This document shows positions 1 through 5,973 of a stretch of DNA of 8,131 nucleotides, one piece after another. The position numbers and the translations under genes are program-made. Under the pieces are notes generated by a model. The model was not told the DNA's origin, did no database searches, and worked only from the letters and a program-made list of their open reading frames with translations. Origin of the DNA: an uncultured Collinsella sp. (GTDB taxonomy: Bacteria; Actinomycetota; Coriobacteriia; Coriobacteriales; Coriobacteriaceae); assembly GCA_900551365.1 (NCBI GenBank), contig URVZ01000076.1, forward strand, positions 1 through 8,131, read 5' to 3'. Position 1 is the first letter of the stretch. Each line of letters starts with the position of its first letter.

Positions 1-611
1 GCGCCGGAGCCGATATGGCACACGACGACCTTGCGGGCCTCGCCGTTGGTCATCTCGGCGACCTTCTTGGAGATGTAGCGATAGCTGGTGCCGTGGGCGC
101 CGTACTTACGGATGTGCAGCTTGTCGCAAACATCCTTGGGAAGGGCGTAGGTCTTGGCGACCTCGGGCATGTTGAAGTGGAAAGCGGTGTCGTAGACCGT
201 GACGTTGGGCAGATCGGGATACTGCTCCAGGCAGTACTCGATAACGTTGGCCTCGGGGTTGTTGTGCAGCGGCGCCAGCGGGGCGACCTCGCGAATCTTG
301 GCGAGGACGTCCTCGTCGACGAGGGAGGAATCACCAAAGTACCAACCGCCCTGAACGATACGGTGGCCGATGCCCTCGATCTTGACGCCGTTGGCCTCAA
401 GGTCCTTCAGGACGACCTCGATGGCGACCTTGTGGTCGGGGAACTCGATGTTCTCGGTCACCTTCTTGGAGCCATTGGCAGCATGGGTGAAGGTACCACC
501 GGTAAAGCAGACGCGCTCGCAGGAGCCCTTTGCGGACACCTTATGGGACTTGGTGTCGATGACCTGATACTTAAGGGTCGAAGATCCCGCGTTGACGACC
601 AGAACGTTCAT
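1..611 (-). CDS. ackA: Acetate kinase, N-terminal half (3' end cut by window edge)
   Basis: Cytoplasmic enzyme that interconverts acetyl phosphate + ADP and acetate + ATP, normally the last step of the Pta-AckA route that yields ATP during fermentation. The visible 203 residues, about half of the usual ~400, begin MNVLVVNAGSSTLKYQ, the family's N-terminal phosphate-binding signature (N7, S10, K14 present; T at position 12 where S is usual). The acetate-site segment GHRIVQGG keeps the key Arg, YDTAFHFNMP keeps the catalytic Asp, and KYGAHGTSY keeps the catalytic His. The ATG at 609-611 follows an AGGGAGA ribosome binding site 3 nt upstream. Oddities: the usual GHRVVHGG, KYGFHGTSH and CHLGNG read GHRIVQGG, KYGAHGTSY and CHIGSG, and the stretch between the last two is about six residues shorter than in the Methanosarcina enzyme as I recall it. 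Family assignment is firm. No pta is visible, and the remainder lies left of the window. Confidence 0.93.
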   Translation of the reverse strand, partial: MNVLVVNAGSSTLKYQVIDTKSHKVSAKGSCERVCFTGGTFTHAANGSKKVTENIEFPDHKVAIEVVLKDLEANGVKIEGIGHRIVQGGWYFGDSSLVDEDVLAKIREVAPLAPLHNNPEANVIEYCLEQYPDLPNVTVYDTAFHFNMPEVAKTYALPKDVCDKLHIRKYGAHGTSYRYISKKVAEMTNGEARKVVVCHIGSG

Positions 612-628
612 GTGTCTCCCTACTAACA

Positions 629-645
629 GGCGGTGTGGCGCCGCC
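629..645 (-). other. Small hairpin in the ackA leader
   Basis: GGCGG (629-633) and CCGCC (641-645) are perfect inverted repeats around a 7-nt loop, ending about 8 nt upstream of the ackA ribosome binding site (615-621). A 5-bp all-GC stem here could modulate translation initiation or protect the mRNA 5' end. It could equally be chance in GC-rich DNA. I could not place a convincing ackA promoter: TATTAT (plus 663-668) resembles a -10 box on the minus strand but has no matching -35. Confidence 0.3.
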
Positions 646-664
646 AGGTTACATACGCTTCAAT

Positions 665-698
665 AATAAACCCAAACGCCCTCGCGCTCGGGTTTATT
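665..698 (-). terminator. Probable terminator after the MFS gene
   Basis: AATAAACCC (665-673) and GGGTTTATT (690-698) form a perfect 9-bp inverted repeat around a 16-nt GC-rich loop that can itself pair CGC with GCG. Read on the minus strand it lies about 33 nt after the MFS stop, and the right arm runs into a T-rich stretch (TTTATTATT), as in a rho-independent terminator. The T-tract is interrupted, so efficiency is uncertain. It would separate the MFS transcript from ackA, which is on the same strand. Confidence 0.6.
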
Positions 699-731
699 GC
701 GTTGATATATAAGTTATCGGTGCCTAAATAC

Positions 732-1892
732 TCATGGCCTTTGACTTGTAAGACGAAATAGCGCGGGGATATACACCAGGGAAGAAATCCCGAGCGCAAC
801 AAGCAATACGACTCGAATGCCCGCGATGCTGCTCAACGCAGCATTGAACAGATAGAAAAGGATGGCACCCACCGCCACCATCTGGCTTTGGACCGAAATC
901 AGTGAACAGCGCATCGAAGAATCGACAGCATTTTGAAAAATTGAGTATTTAATTGGAGCAAATAACGAGTACGCGACCGTCTGCAGTACATAGAACACGG
1001 GCAGCAAATAGACCGGAGTAAAGGGAATCAAAAACAGAGCAGCCAGGGAAAGGCGCACGATGCCGCAAATACGCGCAAAACGGCCCTTGTCGACATGAGC
1101 AATCACACTGGGCACAATAAGCCCCATGGAGGCCGAGGCAAGAAGCTGGACCGCAATGATCACACCCGAAGCGACGGCATTCATTCCGCGACCCGCAAGC
1201 AACAGTGAGAAAAAGTCTTCCAGGGCGACAAAAGCAAATGCCTGAGAGCAGTCCATGATGAACGCTGAACGAAGAATGCCGTTACGCGCAATAGCGGCAC
1301 CGATCATCTTCGGGCTAATTCCACGCTTAGGTGTCGCTGTAGTGTCCCCTCTTCGCATCTCAGGAATGCAGACAACGACAACCAACGTCAACACCATTGC
1401 GATGATATCTGCCAAAAGACCAATGAGATACGCGCCAGCGGACGAAATGAAACCGCCCACACAAGCGGAGAGGGCATAAGAGGCATAGAAAACAAATCGC
1501 TCAACGACATTAAGCCTTACGAGCTGGTCCAGAGAGACGCTGTCAATGTAAATCGCTTCCATGGACCCGCTCATACATGCAGCGGCAAAACCTTTGAGAG
1601 CAAACGCGCCGATTAAAAGCAGAGGAGAACGGACGAGAAGCAGGGCGGCGTAGTATCCAAGCATCCCCACGACGCCAACGAGACCACTTGTCTTTCGTCC
1701 AAACCTATCGGCAATATAGCCAGTGGGAACTTCAAGGATGAACTTGCTCACTTGATATGCAATCATCATGCTAGAAATCGCCACCATCGAGAATCCGACG
1801 AATTCAAGGTAAACCGTCAGAAAATACAAAATGGTGCTGAAGTTCGACAGAAAAACAAACGTCATATAAAGCAAAACCGTACGGTTTTTCAT
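732..1892 (-). CDS. MFS transporter, probable drug or metabolite efflux/uptake
   Basis: Integral membrane secondary transporter of the major facilitator superfamily, 386 residues, within the usual 380-420. Long hydrophobic segments run through the whole protein, consistent with about 12 helices. The clearest mark is the motif A region after the second helix, with LEVPTGYIADRFGRK at residues 53-67, followed by a glycine-rich helix (VGVVGMLGYY). A central hydrophilic loop (about 177-197, PEMRRGDTTATPKRG) divides the two six-helix halves. Substrate cannot be read from sequence. The frame is open to a TTG at 1916, but the ATG at 1890-1892 has a strong GGAGGG site (1899-1904) 6 nt upstream and gives a normal N-terminus, so I use it. 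It lies downstream of the LysR gene on the same strand. Both are AT-richer than their neighbours (22 of 60 G+C in 901-960, 26 of 60 in 1861-1920), which suggests transfer. The LysR protein may control it. Confidence 0.88.
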   Translation of the reverse strand: MKNRTVLLYMTFVFLSNFSTILYFLTVYLEFVGFSMVAISSMMIAYQVSKFILEVPTGYIADRFGRKTSGLVGVVGMLGYYAALLLVRSPLLLIGAFALKGFAAACMSGSMEAIYIDSVSLDQLVRLNVVERFVFYASYALSACVGGFISSAGAYLIGLLADIIAMVLTLVVVVCIPEMRRGDTTATPKRGISPKMIGAAIARNGILRSAFIMDCSQAFAFVALEDFFSLLLAGRGMNAVASGVIIAVQLLASASMGLIVPSVIAHVDKGRFARICGIVRLSLAALFLIPFTPVYLLPVFYVLQTVAYSLFAPIKYSIFQNAVDSSMRCSLISVQSQMVAVGAILFYLFNAALSSIAGIRVVLLVALGISSLVYIPALFRLTSQRP

Positions 1893-1898
1893 GCTCCG

Positions 1899-1904
1899 CC
1901 CTCC
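1899..1904 (-). promoter_or_regulatory. Ribosome binding site that sets the MFS start
   Basis: On the minus strand GGAGGG ends 6 nt before the ATG at 1892. The upstream alternative TTG (1914-1916) has nothing comparable, so this site decides the start. Confidence 0.75.
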
Positions 1905-1939
1905 AAGAGTCAACAATCTAAATCGGAATCTTGGAAAAG

Positions 1940-1964
1940 CATGAGGGCAAAGCCGTCAGTCATG
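1940..1964 (-). other. Imperfect stem-loop between LysR and MFS genes
   Basis: CATGA (1940-1944) and TCATG (1960-1964) are inverted repeats enclosing a second short pair, GGC (1946-1948) with GCC (1952-1954). Read on the minus strand the structure is followed by CTTTT. It could be a weak terminator or attenuator for the LysR transcript, but the stem is interrupted and the T-tract is only four long. Confidence 0.3.
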
Positions 1965-1974
1965 TGTTACAAGG

Positions 1975-1993
1975 CGTCAACATTCACTTGACG
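1975..1993. promoter_or_regulatory. Candidate operator dyad upstream of the MFS gene
   Basis: CGTCAA (1975-1980) and TTGACG (1988-1993) form a perfect 6-bp inverted repeat with a 7-nt spacer, about 83 nt upstream of the MFS start and 18 nt beyond the LysR stop. LysR-type proteins bind interrupted dyads with a T-N11-A core. This one reads T-N13-A (TCAA-N7-TTGA), so it fits in size and symmetry but not exactly. TTGACG also resembles a -35 box on the minus strand, though no good -10 follows at 16-18 nt. The assignment is an inference from position and symmetry. Confidence 0.35.
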
Positions 1994-1997
1994 ACAC

Positions 1998-2013
1998 GAG
2001 GCCAAATGGCCTC
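1998..2013. repeat. Palindrome overlapping the LysR stop codon
   Basis: GAGGCC (1998-2003) and GGCCTC (2008-2013) are perfect arms around a 4-nt loop. The right arm shares two bases with the TGA stop of the LysR gene (2012-2014). No T-tract follows in either direction, so it is not a classical intrinsic terminator. It may protect the mRNA 3' end or act as a binding site. Confidence 0.35.
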
Positions 2014-2902
2014 ACGAAGCAAGATGACGCAATAGGTGAAGAAATACCGTCTGGTGTCGATCGGTCCAGGCATTTTGTCGATAGCAAAAGTAGATGGGCA
2101 AGGCTACGTCATGCGAACCTTCAATAGAGTACTCGCTCACTTCCGACCCATCTGATGCGAGAGAAGAGCCAGAAAAACCCAATATCAATCCCCCGGCTTG
2201 AAGAAACTCAGCCTGCGCTCTGTTTCCGTATTCGACGTCGCGGAAGCGGAAATTAACCAGCTGAGCTTCGGGGCATTGATTGATCGCATTGAGACAGGGC
2301 GACAAATTAATGGGAACAGCTAACCTGCCGCCCAGTAACTCACGAACGGTCATAGCACCCACAGATTGATGACCCGCTGGGCACGAAAGAACCTTGAGCT
2401 CCTTTTCACCCAAGTATTTCGAAGAAAGGACACTGTCCCTTGGTTCCTCAAATGAGATGGCCGCATCCGAAATGCCAAGCGCAAGTGATTCAAAGCATGT
2501 AGCCGTTGGCTGATGCCACACATCAAGGTGAATCTGAGGGTGCGAGCTTTCAAACGAGTCGTACCAGTTTTCGGAAAAAAGACGCCCCCGCCCGTGAAGA
2601 CAGGGGACGTAAAGACGAAAGTGGCCGTCGGGCGAAACGCCACCGTTCCCCGATTGGGTGTACTTTTTGAGATCGTCGACTTGTGCCAGGATCACGCGTG
2701 CACGACGCGCAAATTCTCTGCCCGCCGGAGACAAAACAGCCTCCCCCGCCGATCGATTGAGCAAAACGATCTGATACTCAGACTCCAGTTTCTTAATTGC
2801 CGACGAGACAGCCTGTGGGCTCACGTGAACGGCGCGAGCCGCTTTGCGCACGCCGCCGTAGTTCGCTACCGCTTGAAGGTATTCGAGTTGAGAAAACTGC
2901 AT
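2012..2902 (-). CDS. LysR-type transcriptional regulator
   Basis: Cytoplasmic DNA-binding regulator of 296 residues, the normal LysR-family length. Residues 1-60 form the winged helix-turn-helix: MQFSQLEYLQAVANYGGVRKAARAV leads into the recognition helix SPQAVSSAIKKLES (28-42) and the wing LLNRS...LSPAG. After a linker helix (about 62-82) residues 93-296 match the periplasmic-binding-protein-like effector domain. The effector is not predictable. The ATG at 2902 has GGAG 6 nt upstream. It starts 41 nt after the HIT stop on the same strand with no clear terminator between, so it may be partly co-transcribed. Unlike many LysR regulators it is not divergent from a target. The likely target is the MFS gene 119 nt downstream, where dyads lie. 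Base composition is lower in G+C than the flanking housekeeping genes (31 of 60 in 2161-2220). Confidence 0.93.
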   Translation of the reverse strand: MQFSQLEYLQAVANYGGVRKAARAVHVSPQAVSSAIKKLESEYQIVLLNRSAGEAVLSPAGREFARRARVILAQVDDLKKYTQSGNGGVSPDGHFRLYVPCLHGRGRLFSENWYDSFESSHPQIHLDVWHQPTATCFESLALGISDAAISFEEPRDSVLSSKYLGEKELKVLSCPAGHQSVGAMTVRELLGGRLAVPINLSPCLNAINQCPEAQLVNFRFRDVEYGNRAQAEFLQAGGLILGFSGSSLASDGSEVSEYSIEGSHDVALPIYFCYRQNAWTDRHQTVFLHLLRHLAS

Positions 2903-2943
2903 AGGTTACTCCAAAGGCAGCCAAGGCGACGGGCCGTGCGTCC

Positions 2944-3279
2944 TCAGATGAGGTTCTCGCCCAGGTTCTTGCCGCCGAGGACGTGCATGTGGAAGTGCAT
3001 GACGGTCTGACCGGCGTTGACGCCCTTGTTGGAGATGACGCGGAAACCGTCCTCCAGACCCTTGGCCTTGGCGACCTCCTGGATGGCGTGGGCCATGGCG
3101 CCCATGGTCTCGGCGGGCACGTTATCGGCGATGTCACTGTAGTGCTTCTTGGGGATCACGAGCGTGTGGACCGGTGCCTGGGGATTGAGGTCGTCGAACG
3201 CGATGACCTGGTCATCCTCGTAGACGACGGTCGAGGGGATCTCGTGGTTGGCAATTTTGCAGAAGATGCAATCACACAT
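2944..3279 (-). CDS. HIT-family (HinT-like) nucleotide hydrolase
   Basis: Small cytoplasmic protein of the histidine triad superfamily, Hint branch, which hydrolyses purine nucleoside phosphoramidates and related adenylates. The 111 residues match the family's usual 105-120. The defining triad is HFHMHVLGG at 95-103, with H97 the expected nucleophile. The N-terminus MCDCIFCKI has the CxxC pair (C4, C7) that binds zinc in many bacterial members, with H46 in PKKHYSDI a probable partner. The frame is open to a GTG at 3297, but the ATG at 3277-3279 has AAAGGA (3287-3292) 7 nt upstream and gives the standard family N-terminus, so I use it. It lies 49 nt downstream of xseB. A TATAAT in that gap may give it its own promoter. 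Confidence 0.93.
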   Translation of the reverse strand: MCDCIFCKIANHEIPSTVVYEDDQVIAFDDLNPQAPVHTLVIPKKHYSDIADNVPAETMGAMAHAIQEVAKAKGLEDGFRVISNKGVNAGQTVMHFHMHVLGGKNLGENLI

Positions 3280-3298
3280 GGTTGGTTCCTTTCTCACA

Positions 3299-3321
3299 GA
3301 CCAAGGTAATTATATTTGGTC
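3299..3321 (-). promoter_or_regulatory. Candidate promoter with dyad ahead of the HIT gene
   Basis: On the minus strand a perfect TATAAT (plus 3309-3314) lies 29 nt before the HIT ATG, implying a leader of about 22 nt that holds the AAAGGA site. No good -35 is seen at 16-18 nt (TCGTTC at 17). The -10 sits inside an inverted repeat, GACCAA (3299-3304) with TTGGTC (3316-3321), which could be an operator or a weak hairpin. The promoter would drive HIT and possibly LysR independently of xseAB. Confidence 0.45.
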
Positions 3322-3328
3322 GGGATGG

Positions 3329-3595
3329 TTAGAACGAAAGGTTGTCGTCGGTGTTGGCGGCTTCGCCGTCGGCGAGCACGTCGTTGCCGTCGACGTCCTT
3401 CAGGAGCACCGAGACCTTCTGCTCGGCATCGGACAAGCGGGTACGCAGGCTCTTGAGGAGCTCGACGCCGCGGGTATAGCTCTCAAGCGACTCCTCGAGC
3501 TCCATATCACCCGACTCCAAGCTGCGGATGATGAGCTCCAACTCCTGTGAAGCCTGCTTGTACGTAAGCTGCTCGACCGGGGTCTTCTCTGCCAT
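3329..3595 (-). CDS. xseB: Exodeoxyribonuclease VII small subunit
   Basis: Small subunit of exonuclease VII, which together with XseA degrades single-stranded DNA from both ends into short oligonucleotides during repair. Its 88 residues are close to the usual 70-85. The family pattern is plain: YKQASQELELIIRSLESG (12-29), then LEESLESYTRGVELLKSL (33-50) and the AEQKV end (57-61), forming two long helices. The last ~20 residues are an acidic tail (DVDGNDVLADGEAANTDD) beyond the conserved core. The ATG at 3595 has AAAGG 8 nt upstream. It begins 42 nt after the xseA stop, so the two subunits are almost certainly co-transcribed. Confidence 0.95.
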   Translation of the reverse strand: MAEKTPVEQLTYKQASQELELIIRSLESGDMELEESLESYTRGVELLKSLRTRLSDAEQKVSVLLKDVDGNDVLADGEAANTDDNLSF

Positions 3596-3603
3596 ATCTG
3601 TTT

Positions 3604-3616
3604 CCTTTCCTAAAGG
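3604..3616 (-). promoter_or_regulatory. Short hairpin over the xseB ribosome binding site
   Basis: CCTTT (3604-3608) and AAAGG (3612-3616) are inverted repeats around a 3-nt loop. On the minus strand the second arm is the AAAGG Shine-Dalgarno of xseB. A 5-bp AT-rich stem is weak, so at most it trims xseB translation relative to xseA. Confidence 0.25.
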
Positions 3617-3637
3617 TTTATCGCTATGAAACGCGGC

Positions 3638-5089
3638 CTACTCGACCGTATCGACCGTTGCCGCCACGTTGCCGTCTGCCATGCGCACGCGAATGGCGTC
3701 ACCGGGCTTAAAGGTCTTGGCGCTCGTGGCCACCCCATCATCGCTGTACGCGATGGAATAACCACGGGCAAGCACCTTGAGCGGCGACAGGGCATCGAGC
3801 GAGGCTGCCGCACGGCCCAGGTCGGATGCTGGCTTGTTGAGCATCGTGCGCCCCTGATGCTCCAGGCGGGAGCTTGCGAGCGTGAGCGCATGGCGCTTGC
3901 CATCGAGTCCCGAGGTGCTTGTAGCCAGACGCTCGGGCAGGCGTTCAAAGCTGGATCGGAACGCCCCGACCGAGCGCGTTATGGCACCGGACAAACGATC
4001 GGCCGTCAGGGCAAGCTCAGACTCGCGACGCTCAACCATAAACGTTGGGTCGTTGAGGCACGGGCGGCATGCGGCCGCATCGAGCGCATCGCCCAAGCGA
4101 GCCGTATAGGTATCCCAGGCACGACGACCGCGCTGATCGAGCATCTCCAGGTCGACCTGGGCCGACCCAATCATCGATGCCATCGCAGCACCCAGACGTT
4201 GATAGCGCGCCTCGAGCACATCGGCCAACTCCGTCATAGCCGGCGCCACCGATTCGGCCGCCGCCGTAGGCGTGGAGGCGCGACGGTCGCTCACCATGTC
4301 GCAAATCGAGGTATCGGGCTCATGGCCAATGCCGGTCACCACGGGCACGGGACAAGCCGCCACCGCGCGGGCAAGCTCCTCGTCATTAAAGGTCATGAGG
4401 TCCTCAAAGGAGCCGCCGCCGCGCACCAACAAAATACAGTCGGGCGCCGGCGTAATGGAAGCGGCGCGGCGCAGGCCCTCAATGAGCTCTGTCGGCGCAC
4501 CCTCGCCTTGTACCTTGGCACCCACGCAGGCGAGCTCGACGAGCGGGTTGCGACGACGCAATGTGCGCTTGACGTCGTCGATTACGGCACCCGAAAGCGA
4601 GGTGACGACCGCCACGCGGGAGCAGAACACCGGGATGCGGCGTTTGCGCGCTTCGTCCATCAGACCCTCACGGCGTAGCTTTTCGGCCAGTTGCGCCACT
4701 TGTTGACGCAGCAGACCCTCCCCCGCCAGCGAAAACGAGCGAGCGACAAAGCTCATGCGGCCCGTAGCCTTATAGAGATTGAAGCTGCCCTTAAAGCTCA
4801 CCTGCATACCGTCGCGCAGATCGAACGTGCGCTTGAGATAGGCACCCTTCCAAATGATGCAGTCAACGGCGGCCGAATCGTCCTTGATCTGGAAATAGCA
4901 GTGGCCGCTTCGGGCGTTAGGACCACGAAAACCCGTGACCTCGCCCAAGACGCTCAGCTGCGGAATGGCATCGAGCGCACCGGCGGCGATCTCCACCGCC
5001 TGGCTCACGCTGAGCTCCTTGCGCTCTTGCTCGTCCGAACCGTCGAACTCGGCGGAAACGGCATTACCGGTTAGGTTCCAGCCTGCCAC
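3638..5089 (-). CDS. xseA: Exodeoxyribonuclease VII large subunit
   Basis: Catalytic subunit of exonuclease VII. The 483 residues are slightly longer than the usual 400-460, through an N-terminal extension and a long C-terminal part. Residues about 26-125 are the OB-fold single-strand-DNA-binding domain (SVSQAVEIA...LGEVTGFR, GHCYFQIKDD). The nuclease domain follows: RRIPVFCSRVAVVTSLSGAVIDD (150-172), RGGGSFEDLMTFNDEELARA (223-242) and GIGHEPDTSICDMVSDRRAS (253-272) followed by TPTAAAE, all family hallmarks with the expected conserved Asp, Arg and His. Residues 285-430 form the helical region that binds XseB, ending in SPLKVLARGYSI (435-446). The start is a GTG at 5087-5089 with AAAGGAGG (5094-5101) 4 nt upstream. 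No closer in-frame ATG fits. xseB follows after 42 nt. Confidence 0.96.
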   Translation of the reverse strand: MAGWNLTGNAVSAEFDGSDEQERKELSVSQAVEIAAGALDAIPQLSVLGEVTGFRGPNARSGHCYFQIKDDSAAVDCIIWKGAYLKRTFDLRDGMQVSFKGSFNLYKATGRMSFVARSFSLAGEGLLRQQVAQLAEKLRREGLMDEARKRRIPVFCSRVAVVTSLSGAVIDDVKRTLRRRNPLVELACVGAKVQGEGAPTELIEGLRRAASITPAPDCILLVRGGGSFEDLMTFNDEELARAVAACPVPVVTGIGHEPDTSICDMVSDRRASTPTAAAESVAPAMTELADVLEARYQRLGAAMASMIGSAQVDLEMLDQRGRRAWDTYTARLGDALDAAACRPCLNDPTFMVERRESELALTADRLSGAITRSVGAFRSSFERLPERLATSTSGLDGKRHALTLASSRLEHQGRTMLNKPASDLGRAAASLDALSPLKVLARGYSIAYSDDGVATSAKTFKPGDAIRVRMADGNVAATVDTVE

Positions 5090-5093
5090 GCAG

Positions 5094-5101
5094 CCTCCTT
5101 T
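5094..5101 (-). promoter_or_regulatory. Ribosome binding site that sets the xseA GTG start
   Basis: AAAGGAGG on the minus strand is a near-perfect Shine-Dalgarno, 4 nt before GTG (5087-5089). The strong site compensates for the weaker initiation codon and supports the start. Confidence 0.75.
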
Positions 5102-5158
5102 CGTTATCGAGCACAGAGGCTCCGGCCCCGTGCGAAATTAAGTCCAACACATAGTACA

Positions 5159-5188
5159 GCGCCGCGAGGACACGAATCCCCACGGCGC
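5159..5188 (-). terminator. Strong hairpin between metallopeptidase gene and xseA (possible terminator)
   Basis: Arms GCGCCGCGAGGA (5159-5170) and TCCCCACGGCGC (5177-5188) pair over 12 positions; on the minus-strand RNA two pairs are G-U. The loop is 6 nt. It starts 16 nt after the metallopeptidase stop on the minus strand, where a terminator is expected. No T-tract follows in either direction, so it could instead be an mRNA 3'-end stabiliser or processing site. The remaining xseA leader (5090-5158) contains TACTAT (plus 5151-5156 ATAGTA) as a possible -10 on the minus strand, with no good -35. Confidence 0.5.
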
Positions 5189-5204
5189 CTGCCTGTCCCA
5201 TTTG

Positions 5205-5909
5205 TTATCGGTTGGAGTTTCTGTTGTAGCGAGCCATAAGGTAGAGCAACTGAATGATCGAAGTGAGCGCTGCAGCCACATAGGTAAGCGCGGCTGCCGT
5301 CAGTACCTTCTTGGCGCCGTTGACCTGCTTGGAGCTCATGCCCGACTGCTCGATGTACGCCACAGCACGTCGGCTGGCGTCAATCTCGACAGGCAACGTA
5401 ACGAGTTGGAACAGCACACTAAACGAAAAGAAGATCAACGCGAGGGTCGTGAGCCCGGCAATGTTCATAAACAGGCCCAAGAGTAACACGATGGTCCAGG
5501 TGTTCTGGGTAAAGTTGACGACCGGCACGAGGGCGGTACGCACTTTCATCATGGCATAGCCGCTTTGACGCTGGGCGGCATGGCCCGCCTCGTGGCAGGC
5601 GACGGCAACGCTTGCGACCGAACCGCCCGAACGGTTGGCATCCGACAGATACAGGTTGTTGTCCTGCGGGTTGTAATGGTCGGTGAGCTCGCCAGCGACA
5701 CCCTTGATACCCACGGCGCTACAACCGTTGGCATCGAGCATGCGGCGAGCGACTGTGGCACCCGTATCGCCGTCCGAGCGAACCTTGGACCAGGTTTTGT
5801 ACGTCGAGTTGATATAGTTCTGTGCGGCAAGGCCAAGCACCGTGCAGACAAGAACAACCAGCAGGTACAGCGGGTCGATGCCAAAGCCGTATCCATAGTA
5901 ATAAGGCAT
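5205..5909 (-). CDS. Membrane zinc metallopeptidase, YugP type
   Basis: Predicted membrane-embedded zinc protease of the family that includes Bacillus YugP (Zn_peptidase_2). Physiological substrates are not established. The 234 residues match the family's usual 220-235. A first membrane segment spans about 13-31, after a Tyr/Gly-rich start (MPYYYGYGFG). The conserved block GVAGELTDHYNPQDNNLYLSD contains DHYNP at 77-81. The catalytic zinc motif HEAGH is at 106-110 (two His ligands and the Glu base), and LPVEIDASRRA (172-182) supplies a likely third ligand, E175. Hydrophobic segments at about 138-172 and 204-226 enclose it, so the active site lies near the membrane. The ATG at 5909 has GGAGGA 6 nt upstream. 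It lies 64 nt downstream of rnd on the same strand, and a hairpin separates it from xseA. Confidence 0.9.
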   Translation of the reverse strand: MPYYYGYGFGIDPLYLLVVLVCTVLGLAAQNYINSTYKTWSKVRSDGDTGATVARRMLDANGCSAVGIKGVAGELTDHYNPQDNNLYLSDANRSGGSVASVAVACHEAGHAAQRQSGYAMMKVRTALVPVVNFTQNTWTIVLLLGLFMNIAGLTTLALIFFSFSVLFQLVTLPVEIDASRRAVAYIEQSGMSSKQVNGAKKVLTAAALTYVAAALTSIIQLLYLMARYNRNSNR

Positions 5910-5944
5910 GCGAATTCCTCCGAGTCGAGTTACACGTTGGAGGC

Positions 5945-5950
5945 ATTTTA
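5945..5950 (-). promoter_or_regulatory. Possible -10 box ahead of the metallopeptidase gene
   Basis: On the minus strand TAAAAT (5 of 6 to consensus) lies 35 nt before the ATG at 5909 in the 64-nt gap after rnd. A -35 is not evident at 16-18 nt, so the gene may instead be read through from rnd. Confidence 0.3.
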
Positions 5951-5973
5951 CCCACTCAACCGGCTAGGCTTCC

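Noticed and set aside
15..626. 203-codon plus-strand frame opposite ackA
   Set aside because: The minus strand encodes unmistakable acetate kinase; the plus frame is a low-complexity Leu/Val/Gly/Asp shadow of its codon pattern.
1893..1916. TTG start giving an 8-residue longer MFS protein
   Set aside because: The ATG at 1892 has a GGAGGG site at ideal spacing, and that same site would lie within the coding sequence of the longer form.
3280..3297. GTG start giving a 6-residue longer HIT protein
   Set aside because: The ATG at 3279 has AAAGGA 7 nt upstream and yields the typical MCDCIFCKI N-terminus.
3626..4678. 350-codon open frame on the plus strand, antisense to xseA
   Set aside because: It lies entirely opposite a clear xseA, shows repetitive Arg/His/Gly-rich composition with no domain, and is explained by the lack of AT-rich stop codons in GC-rich DNA.
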